Source of the DNA: JANSYL01 sp963921255 | GTDB taxonomy: Bacteria; Pseudomonadota; Alphaproteobacteria; Rhodobacterales; Rhodobacteraceae | Assembly: GCA_963921255.3 (NCBI GenBank) | Contig: CAWUEW020000003.1 | Location: 868,001-932,000 of the forward strand | Reading direction: 5' to 3' | DNA length: 64,000 bases | Shown here: positions 35,687-43,898 of the stretch, piece after piece | Numbering within the stretch: position 1 is the stretch's first letter | Layout: each line of letters opens with the position of its first letter | Position numbers and translations under genes: made by a program | The notes under the pieces: generated by a model | What the model was told of the DNA's origin: nothing | What the model saw: only the letters and a program-made list of their open reading frames with translations | The model's database searches: none

Positions 35687-36237
35687 CAGGTGTCGCCGTC
35701 CGACAGGAAGCGCACTTTCCCGATATAGGGCAAGTTGCGGTTGCGCTGTGCGAAGTCGATCCCGTAGCCGACGACGAATTCGTCGGGGATTTCAAAGCCG
35801 ATCCAGTCGGCCTTCACGTCAACTTCGCGCCGGGTGGGCTTGTCGAGAAGGGCGATCGTGTTCAGTTGCCGGGGCTCGCGCGCCTCCAGCAGGTGCACTA
35901 CATGGGCCAGCGTGTGGCCGGTATCGACGATGTCCTCGACCACAAGCACGTCCCGGCCCGCGATCTCGCCCCGCAGGTCCTTGAGGATGCGCACCTCGCG
36001 CGAGCTTTCGGTTGAATTTCCGTAGGATGAGGCCTCGAGAAAGTCGACCTCGACGGGCAGATCCAGTTCCCGGACAAGATCGGCGATGAACACGAACGAG
36101 CCGCGCAGCAACCCGACAAGGACCAGTTTGTCAGTGTCGGAATAGGTTGTTTCGATCTCGCGGGCGAGGCTTTCGATCCGGGCCGCGATGGCCTTGGCCG
36201 AGATCATCTGGTCGACCGCGTAGGCTGGCTGCGCCAT
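35686..36237 (-). CDS. hpt: hypoxanthine phosphoribosyltransferase
   Basis: Salvage enzyme making IMP (and GMP) from the base and PRPP. The 183-residue type I PRTase has VLVGLLRGSFVFIADLVREL, the flexible-loop Ser-Tyr-Gly (ASSYGNST), the PRPP loop VLVVEDIVDTGHTLAHVV, and DKPTRREVDVKADWIGFEIP with YGIDFAQRNRNLPYIG. It is followed by the 57-residue membrane protein in TGATG overlap. Divergent from the COQ10-like gene. Confidence 0.93.
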   Translation of the reverse strand: MAQPAYAVDQMISAKAIAARIESLAREIETTYSDTDKLVLVGLLRGSFVFIADLVRELDLPVEVDFLEASSYGNSTESSREVRILKDLRGEIAGRDVLVVEDIVDTGHTLAHVVHLLEAREPRQLNTIALLDKPTRREVDVKADWIGFEIPDEFVVGYGIDFAQRNRNLPYIGKVRFLSDGDT

Positions 36238-36326
36238 TGTGCCCCCCCTTGGAAACGCGCGAAAAGCTTGAAAAATCGCTTTGGGTTTATGACATCAGCG
36301 TCACAGGCGAAAGACGAAAGGCAGGC

Positions 36327-36791
36327 ATGCCCACCCATTCCGAAACCCGCGCGCTGCCGTATTCCGCGGCCCAGATGTACGATCTGGTGGCTGACGTGGC
36401 GAAGTACCCAAGCTTTATCCCCTGGATCAGCGCCTCGCGCGTGCGGTCCGTGACGCCCGAGGGCGACCATGACGTGATGCTGGCGGATCTGGTGATCGGG
36501 TTCAAAATGTTCCGGGAGCGGTTCCTGTCAAAGGTCACGCTATGGGAAGACGACCGCCGGATCGACACCGCCTATATCGAAGGCCCGTTCAAGCACATGA
36601 TTTCGACCTGGCGGTTCACCGACGCCGAGACCGGGTGCAATGTGCATTTTGACGTGGATTTCGAGTTCAAGAACAAGATCTTGCAGGGTGCAGCCGGATT
36701 GTTCTTCAACGAGGCGATGCAGCGGATCGTCCGTGCGTTCGAAGCCCGGGCCGAGGCGCTCTACGGGGACGGGGCGGCGGCCCCCGCGTGA
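36327..36791 (+). CDS. COQ10/RatA-like START-domain (SRPBCC) protein
   Basis: A 154-residue protein of the polyketide cyclase/START group: LPYSAAQMYDLVADVAKYPS at the start, PWISASRVRSV, and a C-terminal GLFFNEAMQRIVRAFEARA. Alphaproteobacterial members are regarded as COQ10-like ubiquinone-binding proteins, while the E. coli relative RatA was described as a ribosome-targeting toxin. I favour the quinone-binding role; no antitoxin gene is adjacent. The ATG at 36327 starts directly before the conserved region. Confidence 0.78.
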   Translation: MPTHSETRALPYSAAQMYDLVADVAKYPSFIPWISASRVRSVTPEGDHDVMLADLVIGFKMFRERFLSKVTLWEDDRRIDTAYIEGPFKHMISTWRFTDAETGCNVHFDVDFEFKNKILQGAAGLFFNEAMQRIVRAFEARAEALYGDGAAAPA

Positions 36792-36810
36792 CCGCCGACA
36801 CCGCGCGGGC

Positions 36811-37275
36811 CTAGAACATCGCCGTCAGGATCAGGTTGAACGCGTGCGCGACCGTGGCTTCGCGGACTTGCGCACGCCCTCGTGCCCCGAAATCGACGGT
36901 TTCGGTATGGGTGCCGGCCGCGGTTGCCACGCCAAAGCAGACGCGGCCTTCGGGCTTGTGCTCGGACCCGCCGGGGCCTGCGATGCCGGTGACAGAGACT
37001 GAGATCTGGCAGCCGGACCGCGCCAAGGCCCCGTCGACCATTTCCCGCGCCACCGCCTCGGACACGGCGCCGTGGGCATCGAGCGTGTCGGCGTGCACGC
37101 CCAACATCTCCATCTTGGCGGTGTTGGAATAGGTGACATAGCCGCGGTCCAGCACGGCCGACGAGCCCGCCACATCGGTGATGCGCGCCGCGATCATGCC
37201 GCCGGTGCAGCTTTCGGCGGTGGACAGCATCCAGCCTTTGGCCTTCAGCGCGGCGATGACGGTTTCCGCCCTCAC
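36811..37275 (-). CDS. CinA C-terminal-domain protein (nicotinamide-nucleotide amidohydrolase type)
   Basis: A stand-alone PncC-type domain of 154 residues that would deamidate NMN to NaMN in pyridine-nucleotide recycling. It carries STAESCTGGMIAARITDVAG, VTYSNTAKMEMLGV and SVTGIAGPGGSEHKPEGRVC, all diagnostic. The N-terminal CinA domain is absent, as in E. coli YgaD. GTG at 37275 overlaps the pgpA stop in GTGA. Last gene of ispDF-pgpA-cinA, convergent with the COQ10-like gene. Confidence 0.88.
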   Translation of the reverse strand: MRAETVIAALKAKGWMLSTAESCTGGMIAARITDVAGSSAVLDRGYVTYSNTAKMEMLGVHADTLDAHGAVSEAVAREMVDGALARSGCQISVSVTGIAGPGGSEHKPEGRVCFGVATAAGTHTETVDFGARGRAQVREATVAHAFNLILTAMF

Positions 37276-37760
37276 AAGATGGCCATGTGCGCCACGGCGG
37301 CCAGCACCGCGACCAGAAGGGCGGCCAACCACCCGGCGATGACATCATCGGCCATCACACCGAATGCGCCGGGTTGGTCATCGGCCCACCCGACGGGCCC
37401 GGGTTTCAGGATATCAAACAGCCGGAACAGGACGAACGCGCTGAGAATGCCGGGCCAGAGCGCCAGAACATTGGCCCCGGCCACCTGAGCGCCGAGCGAC
37501 ACCGGCCAAAGGGCGATCCATTGCCCGACCACCTCGTCGACCACGATTTCGGACGGGTCTTTTTCGGACTGGTCGGCGGTCATGGCTTGCGTGGCCCAGT
37601 AGCCAAGCAGGGTCAGGAGCCCCGTGGCGACAAAAAACAGCCAGAAGCCGCCCAGGCTGTGCAGCCCCCAGGCCAGGGGCAGGGCAGCCAGACTGCCCCA
37701 GGTGCCGGGCGCCGGACGCAGGTAGCCCACGCCACCAACGGTTGCGATCAGGCGCATCAT
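37272..37760 (-). CDS. pgpA: phosphatidylglycerophosphatase A
   Basis: Membrane enzyme removing phosphate from phosphatidylglycerol phosphate to give phosphatidylglycerol. The 162-residue protein has TVGGVGYLRPAPGTWGSLAA, the acidic motif DEVVGQWIALW, FRLFDILKPGPVGWADDQPG and FGVMADDVIAGWLAALLVAV, all PgpA hallmarks, with four predicted helices. It overlaps ispDF and cinA by 4 nt each, indicating a tightly coupled operon. Confidence 0.9.
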   Translation of the reverse strand: MMRLIATVGGVGYLRPAPGTWGSLAALPLAWGLHSLGGFWLFFVATGLLTLLGYWATQAMTADQSEKDPSEIVVDEVVGQWIALWPVSLGAQVAGANVLALWPGILSAFVLFRLFDILKPGPVGWADDQPGAFGVMADDVIAGWLAALLVAVLAAVAHMAIL

Positions 37761-38941
37761 GATTTCACCAGTGTAACGGTCGCCAGGGCCGCAATGCCTT
37801 CTTCGCGGCCCGGGAACCCCAGGCGTTCGGTCGTGGTTGCCTTGACCGATACGCGGTCGGTCTCAAGCTTCAGAAGGTCTGCCAGCCGCGCGCGCATCGG
37901 CGCGGCGTGGGGGCCGATCTTGGGTCTCTCGCAGATCAGAGTCAGATCGGCATGGGTGATGGCAAAGCCCATCTCGGCGGCCAGATCGACCGCGTGCGAC
38001 AGGAAGATATAGCTTTCGGCGCCCTTCCACTGCGGGTCGGACGGCGGGAAATGGGTGCCGATATCCCCCTGGGCGAGGGCGCCGTAGATGGCATCGGTGA
38101 TCGTGTGCAGACCGACATCGGCATCTGAATGGCCCTGCAAGCCGCGGTCGTGCGGAATGGCCACGCCGCAGAGCATCACGTGATCCCCGGGGCCAAAGCG
38201 GTGCACGTCAAATCCATTTCCGGTGCGGATGTCCATGGGGTCTCCGATCATGCGCGCGGCCCGGGCGAAATCCTCGGGCCGGGTGAGTTTGAGATTGTCT
38301 TCCGCGCCCTTGGTGATGGCAACCGCCAAGCCTGCGGCACGGGCCACTTCCACATCATCGGCGGCGGGCGGGCGGTCGCCGGGGGCGTCCCAGGCCGCGT
38401 GGGCCGCAACGATTGCAGCGCGGCCAAAGCCCTGCGGGGTCTGCGCGCGCCAGAGGCCGGTTCGATCCTGGGTGCCTGTTACCGTGTTGTCGCCGGTCCA
38501 CAGCGCATCCGTGACTTCCAGCGCCGGGGCGGCCCCGTCGTGGGTGGCGAGCGCGTCAAGGACACCGTCGATCACGGCGCGCGACACCAAAGGGCGCGCG
38601 GCATCATGGATCAAGACGTGGGTTAGGGTCGGGTCGATCGCCGCCAATCCGGCCCGAACCGAGGCGTCCCGCGTCGCCCCGCCAATCACGTCGGACAGCG
38701 GCGTGTCGGTGCGTGGCACGCTGGACTCGTAAAGCTTGGTGTCATCGGCGTGGCGAACGACCACGATTTGGCTAACCAATGGGTGAGAATCGAAGGCGCG
38801 TATCGTGCGGGCGATCACGGGTTCCCCGGCCAAGTCTCTGTATTGCTTGGGCATTCCGCCGCCTGCGCGGGTGCCGCGCCCGGCCGCAACGATCAGGGCT
38901 GCCGCGTGCGTAGGTGTGTGGGAAGGGGGGCATTCAACCAT
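37757..38941 (-). CDS. ispDF: bifunctional IspD/IspF: MEP cytidylyltransferase and MECDP synthase
   Basis: Two steps of the non-mevalonate isoprenoid pathway fused in one protein of 394 residues, as in many alphaproteobacteria. The IspD half opens with AALIVAAGRGTRAGGGMPKQ and has VLIHDAARPLVSRAVIDGVL. The IspF half (from about residue 235) has RTGNGFDVHRFGPGDHVMLC, GHSDADVGLHTITDAIYGAL and VSVKATTTERLGFPGREEGI. The ATG at 38941 is chosen; a GTG 33 bp upstream is also possible, and neither has a strong ribosome site. First gene of the operon. Confidence 0.93.
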   Translation of the reverse strand: MVECPPSHTPTHAAALIVAAGRGTRAGGGMPKQYRDLAGEPVIARTIRAFDSHPLVSQIVVVRHADDTKLYESSVPRTDTPLSDVIGGATRDASVRAGLAAIDPTLTHVLIHDAARPLVSRAVIDGVLDALATHDGAAPALEVTDALWTGDNTVTGTQDRTGLWRAQTPQGFGRAAIVAAHAAWDAPGDRPPAADDVEVARAAGLAVAITKGAEDNLKLTRPEDFARAARMIGDPMDIRTGNGFDVHRFGPGDHVMLCGVAIPHDRGLQGHSDADVGLHTITDAIYGALAQGDIGTHFPPSDPQWKGAESYIFLSHAVDLAAEMGFAITHADLTLICERPKIGPHAAPMRARLADLLKLETDRVSVKATTTERLGFPGREEGIAALATVTLVKS

Positions 38942-39080
38942 AGGGCGGTGATACTGGCTTGACCGTGGCGGCACAACGGAAAGTCGCTTTGCACAAAAAT
39001 TAATCGCACCGCTTGTGTAATGGGCATGTGGGCCGCTCGGGCCGAAGTGTCACAAGAGTTTCCTTTGAACTCTGGGCGCC

Positions 39081-40109
39081 ATGTCTCTATTCCGTGGGGT
39101 TGATTGCACAAGGATTGAGCATTTGTCGGTTTATCTGGCAGATATACCGCTGACACCGCCGGTTTTGCTGGCACCGATGGCCGGGATCACGGATCGCCCC
39201 TTTCGCGATTTGGTGGCGCGCTTTGGCGCGGGCCTTGTCGTGTCCGAGATGGTGGCCAGCCAGGAAATGGTGGAAGCCAAGGCGTCGGTCCGGGCGCGGG
39301 CCGAGCTGGGGTTTGGGCAGGACCGCACCGCCGTTCAGTTGGCGGGACGAGACGCCCATTGGATGGCCGAGGCGGCGCGTCTCGCCGAGGATCAGGGCGC
39401 GCGCATCATCGATATCAATATGGGCTGCCCGGCCAAGAAGGTGACCAGCGGGTTGAGCGGGTCGGCCCTGATGCGGGATCTGGATCACGCCGTTTCCCTG
39501 ATCGAGGCGGTCGTCGGGGCGGTCTCCGTGCCGGTGACGCTCAAAACCCGGCTTGGGTGGGATGATGACCAACGCAACGCCGCCGCGTTGGCCCGGCGGG
39601 CCGAAGCGGCCGGGGTCAAGATGATCACCATCCACGGCAGAACACGGTGCCAGTTCTACAAAGGTGCCGCCGATTGGGCCGCCATTCGACCGGTTGTCGA
39701 TGCGGTTTCGGTTCCGGTGATCGCGAATGGCGACATTGTCGACGCCGCCACCGCGCGCCGTGCGATGGCACAGTCTGGCGCTGCGGGGGTGATGGTCGGG
39801 CGCGGCATCCAGGGTCGGCCTTGGGCGCTGGCCGAGATTGCCGCCGCGCTGTTCGGCGGCGTGCCGCCCGTTGTCCCGGATGGGGATGCCTTGGTCGACC
39901 TCGTGGCCGGGCACTACGCGGCGATGCTGTCCTTTTATGGGCCGGGTCTGGGCCTGCGCGTCGCGCGCAAGCATCTGGGCTGGTACATGGACGGCGCGGG
40001 CACATCGGCCGAGATGCGACGCGCCATTCTGACGGAAACCGCCCCGGACGTGGTGTTGTCGCGGCTGGCGGAGGCGCTGACCGGCGACGCAAAAAGGGTG
40101 GCCGCATGA
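39081..40109 (+). CDS. dusB: tRNA-dihydrouridine synthase DusB (NifR3)
   Basis: FMN-dependent tRNA uridine reductase. The 342-residue protein has PPVLLAPMAGITDRPFRDLV, the catalytic-Cys region INMGCPAKKVTSGLSGSALM, ITIHGRTRCQFYKGAADW and VIANGDIVDAATARRAMAQ. In Rhodobacter this gene is nifR3, first of the nifR3-ntrB-ntrC operon, and its stop overlaps ntrB here (ATGA). The ATG at 39081 gives a slightly long N-terminus and has a poor ribosome site, so a downstream start is possible. Confidence 0.92.
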   Translation: MSLFRGVDCTRIEHLSVYLADIPLTPPVLLAPMAGITDRPFRDLVARFGAGLVVSEMVASQEMVEAKASVRARAELGFGQDRTAVQLAGRDAHWMAEAARLAEDQGARIIDINMGCPAKKVTSGLSGSALMRDLDHAVSLIEAVVGAVSVPVTLKTRLGWDDDQRNAAALARRAEAAGVKMITIHGRTRCQFYKGAADWAAIRPVVDAVSVPVIANGDIVDAATARRAMAQSGAAGVMVGRGIQGRPWALAEIAAALFGGVPPVVPDGDALVDLVAGHYAAMLSFYGPGLGLRVARKHLGWYMDGAGTSAEMRRAILTETAPDVVLSRLAEALTGDAKRVAA

Positions 40110-41176
40110 CGAAATGGACAACATCGCTGTGGGCGTCCTTGCCGATCCCGGCGCTGATCATTGATGCGAATGATCTGATCCGGGACGTGAACCCCGCTGG
40201 CGAAACCTTTCTAAACGCTTCAAAAAAGTCGCTGGATGGCTTCCCTGTCTGGGACAAGATTTTCATGGATGCCCCGTTGGAAGATGCGTTCGGTCGGGTG
40301 CGCAGCGGGCATTCCGCGCTGTTCGTGAATGCGGTCGATGTCGGCACCGGCAGCCGCAAACCTGTCAGCTGCGATGTCCAGATCTCGCCCCTCGCGGACA
40401 AGCCGGACCACGTGCTTGTCCTGCTGGAAAACCGCGAACTGGCCGGCCGGCTCGACCGGGCCATGTCGTCGAAATCGGCGGCCAAATCGGCGATCGGCAT
40501 GGCCGAGATGCTGGCCCATGAGATCAAGAACCCGTTGGCCGGGATCACGGGCGCGGCCCAGTTGATCAGCATGAACGCCAGCGGTGAAGATCGCGAACTG
40601 ACCAATCTGATCTTTGCGGAAACCCGCATCATCCTGAAACTGCTGGAGCAGGTCGAGGATTTCGGAAACATCCGCCCGCCCGAGCGCCGCGCCGTGAACA
40701 TCCATGACGTGCTGGACCGCGCCCGCAAATCGGCGGCCGTGGGGTTTGCGGCCCATATGCAGATCGAAGATGACTATGACCCGTCGCTGCCGCCGACCTG
40801 GGCCGATCCCGATCAGCTGCAGCAGGTGTTCGTGAATCTGCTGAAGAACGCGGCGCAGGCCGGTAAAGCCGGGGGCACGATCAAACTGCGCACCTTCTAT
40901 GAATTGAGCCTGAAGGTGCGCCGGCGCGATGGCTCGGGCGGGGCCGTGCCGCTGCAGATCGAGGTGATTGACGACGGGCCCGGCATCCCGCCCGAGATCG
41001 CAAGTGACATTTTTGAACCCTTCGTGTCGGGCCGCGAGAACGGCACGGGCCTGGGGTTGGCGCTGATCTCGAAGATCATCGCGGATCACGAGGGGTGGAT
41101 CGCCGTAGACAGCGTGCCGGGACGGACCGTGTTCCGCATCTCGCTGCCGATCGCCCCGAAGGAGGCCACGCTGTGA
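40106..41176 (+). CDS. ntrB: nitrogen-regulation sensor histidine kinase NtrB
   Basis: Soluble two-component kinase that phosphorylates NtrC under nitrogen limitation. In its 356 residues there is an N-terminal PAS domain (IPALIIDANDLIRDVNPAGE), the H box EMLAHEIKNPLAGITGAAQL with phospho-accepting His, the N box FVNLLKNAAQAGKAGG, and G boxes VIDDGPGIPPEIASDIFEPF and GRENGTGLGLALISKI. It overlaps dusB and reaches the ntrC region without a gap. Confidence 0.94.
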   Translation: MTKWTTSLWASLPIPALIIDANDLIRDVNPAGETFLNASKKSLDGFPVWDKIFMDAPLEDAFGRVRSGHSALFVNAVDVGTGSRKPVSCDVQISPLADKPDHVLVLLENRELAGRLDRAMSSKSAAKSAIGMAEMLAHEIKNPLAGITGAAQLISMNASGEDRELTNLIFAETRIILKLLEQVEDFGNIRPPERRAVNIHDVLDRARKSAAVGFAAHMQIEDDYDPSLPPTWADPDQLQQVFVNLLKNAAQAGKAGGTIKLRTFYELSLKVRRRDGSGGAVPLQIEVIDDGPGIPPEIASDIFEPFVSGRENGTGLGLALISKIIADHEGWIAVDSVPGRTVFRISLPIAPKEATL

Positions 41177-41217
41177 GCCGCCTGACACTGAAATTGACCG
41201 ATGTGGAGCACCCATTG

Positions 41218-42591
41218 ATGGACGGCACCGTACTCGTCGCCGACGACGACCGCACCATTCGCACCGTTTTGACCCAGGCCCTGACGCGGGCGGGTTGCAA
41301 GGTTCACGCCACCTCCAGCCTGATGACGCTCATGCGGTGGGTGGATGAAGGCAAAGGTGACCTCGCGATCTCGGATGTGATGATGCCCGATGGCAACGGG
41401 CTGGATACCCTGCCGCAAATCACGGAAAAGCGCCCCGGCTTGCCCGTGATCATCATCTCGGCCCAGAACACGATCATGACGGCGATCCAGGCCACCGAGG
41501 CCGACGCCTACGACTATCTGCCGAAACCTTTCGATCTGCCGGACCTGATGAAGCGGGCGGCGCGGGCGTTGGAAGTCAAACGCCGCGTGCAGCCGCCCAA
41601 GGCCGCCGAACCGGCGGCGCCGACCACCCAGGAAGACTTGCCGCTGGTGGGGCGCACCACGCAGATGCAGGCGCCGTACCGGTTGGTGGCGCGGGTGATG
41701 AACACCGATCTGCCGGTCCTGATCACAGGGGAAACGGGCACGGGCAAAAGCCTGATCGCGCGCGCGATCCACGATTTTTCCGACCGGCGGACCTTGCCGT
41801 TCGTGGTCGCCGCCGCCTCGGACCTGGAAGGGGTCGCCGGCCCCTCGGCGGTGATGGCGCGGGCCAAGGGCGGCTCGATCCTGTTTGACGAAGTGGGCGA
41901 CCTGACCGAGGACACGCAGGCCAAGATCGTGCGCATGCTGGATGCAATGTCCGACAGCGCGCCCCGCGTGATGGCCACCAGTCAGAAAGACCTGACGGAA
42001 AAGATGGAAGCGGGCGAGTTCCGCCAGGATCTTTTCTATCGCCTGGGCGGGGTCACGATTGCTGTGCCTGCGTTGCGGGAACGGGTGGATGATATTCCGC
42101 TCCTGGCCAGTCATTTCCTGACCCGGGCCGAGCGGGACGGTGCGCCCGTGCGGCGGTTTTCCGACGATGCGATGGATTTGATCCGCGCCTATTCCTGGCC
42201 GGGCAATGTGCGCCAGCTGGAAAACACCATCCGCCGTCTGACCGTGACCAGCCAGGTTGAGGAGATCGGGAAAACCGAGGTCGAGATGGTGCTTGGCAAC
42301 CAGCCGGCGATCGAACCTCTGATGGGTGGGGGCGAGGGGGACAAATTGTCGGCCTCGGTCGCGAAGCACTTGCGCCGGTACTTTGATCTGCATGGCGGGG
42401 TCTTGCCGCCGCTGGGCCTCTACACCCGTATTCTGCGCGAGGTTGAAACACCTTTGATCGAGATTGCGTTGGATGCCACGGGCGGCAATCAGGCGAAATG
42501 CGCCGACCTTCTGGGGATCAACCGAAATACGCTGCGCAAGAAGATCACCGATCTCGATATCCGCGTGACTCGCCGTCGAAAATTGATGTAA
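41218..42591 (+). CDS. ntrC: nitrogen regulator NtrC of the Rhodobacter type (no GAFTGA motif)
   Basis: Response regulator of 457 residues. The receiver has DGTVLVADDDRTIRTVLTQA, the phosphorylation site ISDVMMPDGNG and the Lys in DYLPKPFDLPD. The AAA+ domain has Walker A ITGETGTGKSLIARAI and Walker B GGSILFDEVGDL. Between them the usual loop with GAFTGA is missing and is replaced by SDLEGVAGPSAVMARA. The Fis-type HTH is KCADLLGINRNTLRKKI. In R. capsulatus such an NtrC activates sigma-70 polymerase, so the same is inferred. ATG 41218 is used; GTG 41173 overlapping the ntrB stop is an alternative. A transposon begins 5 bp after the stop. Confidence 0.93.
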   Translation: MDGTVLVADDDRTIRTVLTQALTRAGCKVHATSSLMTLMRWVDEGKGDLAISDVMMPDGNGLDTLPQITEKRPGLPVIIISAQNTIMTAIQATEADAYDYLPKPFDLPDLMKRAARALEVKRRVQPPKAAEPAAPTTQEDLPLVGRTTQMQAPYRLVARVMNTDLPVLITGETGTGKSLIARAIHDFSDRRTLPFVVAAASDLEGVAGPSAVMARAKGGSILFDEVGDLTEDTQAKIVRMLDAMSDSAPRVMATSQKDLTEKMEAGEFRQDLFYRLGGVTIAVPALRERVDDIPLLASHFLTRAERDGAPVRRFSDDAMDLIRAYSWPGNVRQLENTIRRLTVTSQVEEIGKTEVEMVLGNQPAIEPLMGGGEGDKLSASVAKHLRRYFDLHGGVLPPLGLYTRILREVETPLIEIALDATGGNQAKCADLLGINRNTLRKKITDLDIRVTRRRKLM

Positions 42592-42596
42592 AACCG

Positions 42597-42619
42597 GGGA
42601 ATTATATCGCAAAGTAACA
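42597..42619. repeat. terminal inverted repeat, passenger end of copy 1
   Basis: Twenty-three bases starting GGGAATTATATCGC and ending AAGTAACA, 5 bp after the ntrC stop codon; an exact reverse complement of 46052-46074. Confidence 0.92.
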
Positions 42620-42629
42620 CTGCTCTGGA

Positions 42630-42800
42630 TTATTCCTGTTCCAGCTTTGGCCTCCCGGCTTTGAGCGGATTAAAGAACGCGCCGCCCAAGTCTTCCATAT
42701 CCGCACCCGGCATGTCGTATTCAGTTTCCATCTCGGCCTTGGTTGGCTGGAAGTGAGAATCGGCCAGCTTTTCTTTAAGCGTTTTGGGTTTGTTGGTCAT
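42630..42800 (-). CDS. 56-residue acidic passenger protein (copy 1)
   Basis: The last gene of the transposon's passenger set. The sequence begins TNKPKTLKEKLADSHFQPTK and continues with an acidic middle (EMETEYDMPGADMEDLGG) and FFNPLKAGRPKLEQE. Encoded identically in copy 2. It starts 15 bp after the nuclease stop and ends 11 bp inside the terminal repeat boundary. No family recognised; it could be a regulator, inhibitor or accessory of the restriction genes, but nothing in the sequence decides this. Confidence 0.6.
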   Translation of the reverse strand: MTNKPKTLKEKLADSHFQPTKAEMETEYDMPGADMEDLGGAFFNPLKAGRPKLEQE

Positions 42801-42815
42801 GTTTGGCGCTCGCGT

Positions 42816-43898
42816 TTAGTTGTTTGATTTTCGGCGGTTACAGTACTTGCAAAGCATTTGGCAGTTATCCGCCACGGTCTTTCCACCTTGTGACCAAGGC
42901 TTGATATGGTCACCTTCCATCTGACTTATGTCAAATTGCTCGTTACAGATCGGGCAAACACCGTCTTGACGCTCAAACGCCTCAAGCTTCATCGCGCCTG
43001 TGAACGCCCTAATGCTCAGGTGCCGCTCATCGCCGTCCAGCACGTAAGGATAGACGCCCGCTTTCCGTGTCACGTCATCATCCATGAGCAGACGCTTGAT
43101 CTCTGCCTCAAGCGTGTCAGGGTCCAGATCGGTCTCTTTGAATTGGTTGTAGAGCGGCCCCCATGCAACGCCTTTCATCTCTTTGCGATACTTGGGAAAC
43201 GTCGCGTGCACCCAATCGATGACAGAGCGGAAGTGGTTCCATAGCGTAACGGCGCTGTTGTCGCGCTGATGCGCCGACATGTAGCTTTCAACATCACCGT
43301 CATTGATCCACCTGATCGCAGTTTCAAGGTAGTCCTGACGGATGGAATGGCCTTTCAGGTACTTGCTGCCGATGCTGTAAGCTGGGCAGTTTGGTCGGCT
43401 GAAATACCTCTTTGCATCCGACACCCAAAGCCCGTGATAGACGGCGTTTCGCAATTCCTGGTCGGTCAGAATCTCGCCCGCAATGTTGATCACCTCGAAC
43501 CACTCCAGTCTCTCGCTGTCCGTCCCGGAGCAGGTGTAGATCATGAGATCATAGTTCAGGATTTGCTCTTGATGGTCAGCTTGCAGGTTGTGGAAAGCCA
43601 GCCCGTCAATGGAAAAAGCACCCTTCACGTATTGGCAAACCGAGATGGTGCGCTGCTGGCCGTCAATGATCTCGAACCTGTCATTGCCAATATCGGCCCA
43701 ATACATGGTGTTGAGGGGAAGCCCGTTGCGGATCGTGTTGATCACGGCGTCACGCTGCTTGTCGCCATAGACAAATTCGCGTTGATAGGCAGGCCGTATA
43801 TCAAGCTTGCCGCCATATCCCCGGACACCGCCGTCCCCGCCGTCGCAGTAGCCTTCAACCAGTTCCCGGACGGTCACTGTACGCAAGTCAATTTTCAT
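42816..43898 (-). CDS. DUF262 and HNH endonuclease domain protein (GmrSD-like), copy 1
   Basis: A 360-residue predicted nucleotide-dependent nuclease. The N-terminal DUF262/ParB-like part has RPAYQREFVYGDKQRDAVIN and the family motif EIIDGQQRTISVCQYV (IDGQQR at residues 78-83). The C-terminal HNH domain spans about 310-360: CPICNEQF, MEGDHIKPWSQGGKTVADNC and LCKYCNRRKSN, with both zinc Cys pairs and the catalytic His. DUF262-HNH proteins act in type IV (GmrSD), BREX-linked and phosphorothioate-linked restriction. Its ATG overlaps the methyltransferase stop by 4 nt, implying a joint restriction-modification role. Target is unknown. Confidence 0.85.
   Translation of the reverse strand: MKIDLRTVTVRELVEGYCDGGDGGVRGYGGKLDIRPAYQREFVYGDKQRDAVINTIRNGLPLNTMYWADIGNDRFEIIDGQQRTISVCQYVKGAFSIDGLAFHNLQADHQEQILNYDLMIYTCSGTDSERLEWFEVINIAGEILTDQELRNAVYHGLWVSDAKRYFSRPNCPAYSIGSKYLKGHSIRQDYLETAIRWINDGDVESYMSAHQRDNSAVTLWNHFRSVIDWVHATFPKYRKEMKGVAWGPLYNQFKETDLDPDTLEAEIKRLLMDDDVTRKAGVYPYVLDGDERHLSIRAFTGAMKLEAFERQDGVCPICNEQFDISQMEGDHIKPWSQGGKTVADNCQMLCKYCNRRKSNN

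Noticed and set aside
36327..36791. RatA toxin of a toxin-antitoxin pair
   Set aside because: No antitoxin partner next to it, and alphaproteobacterial homologues fit the COQ10-like quinone-binding group better.
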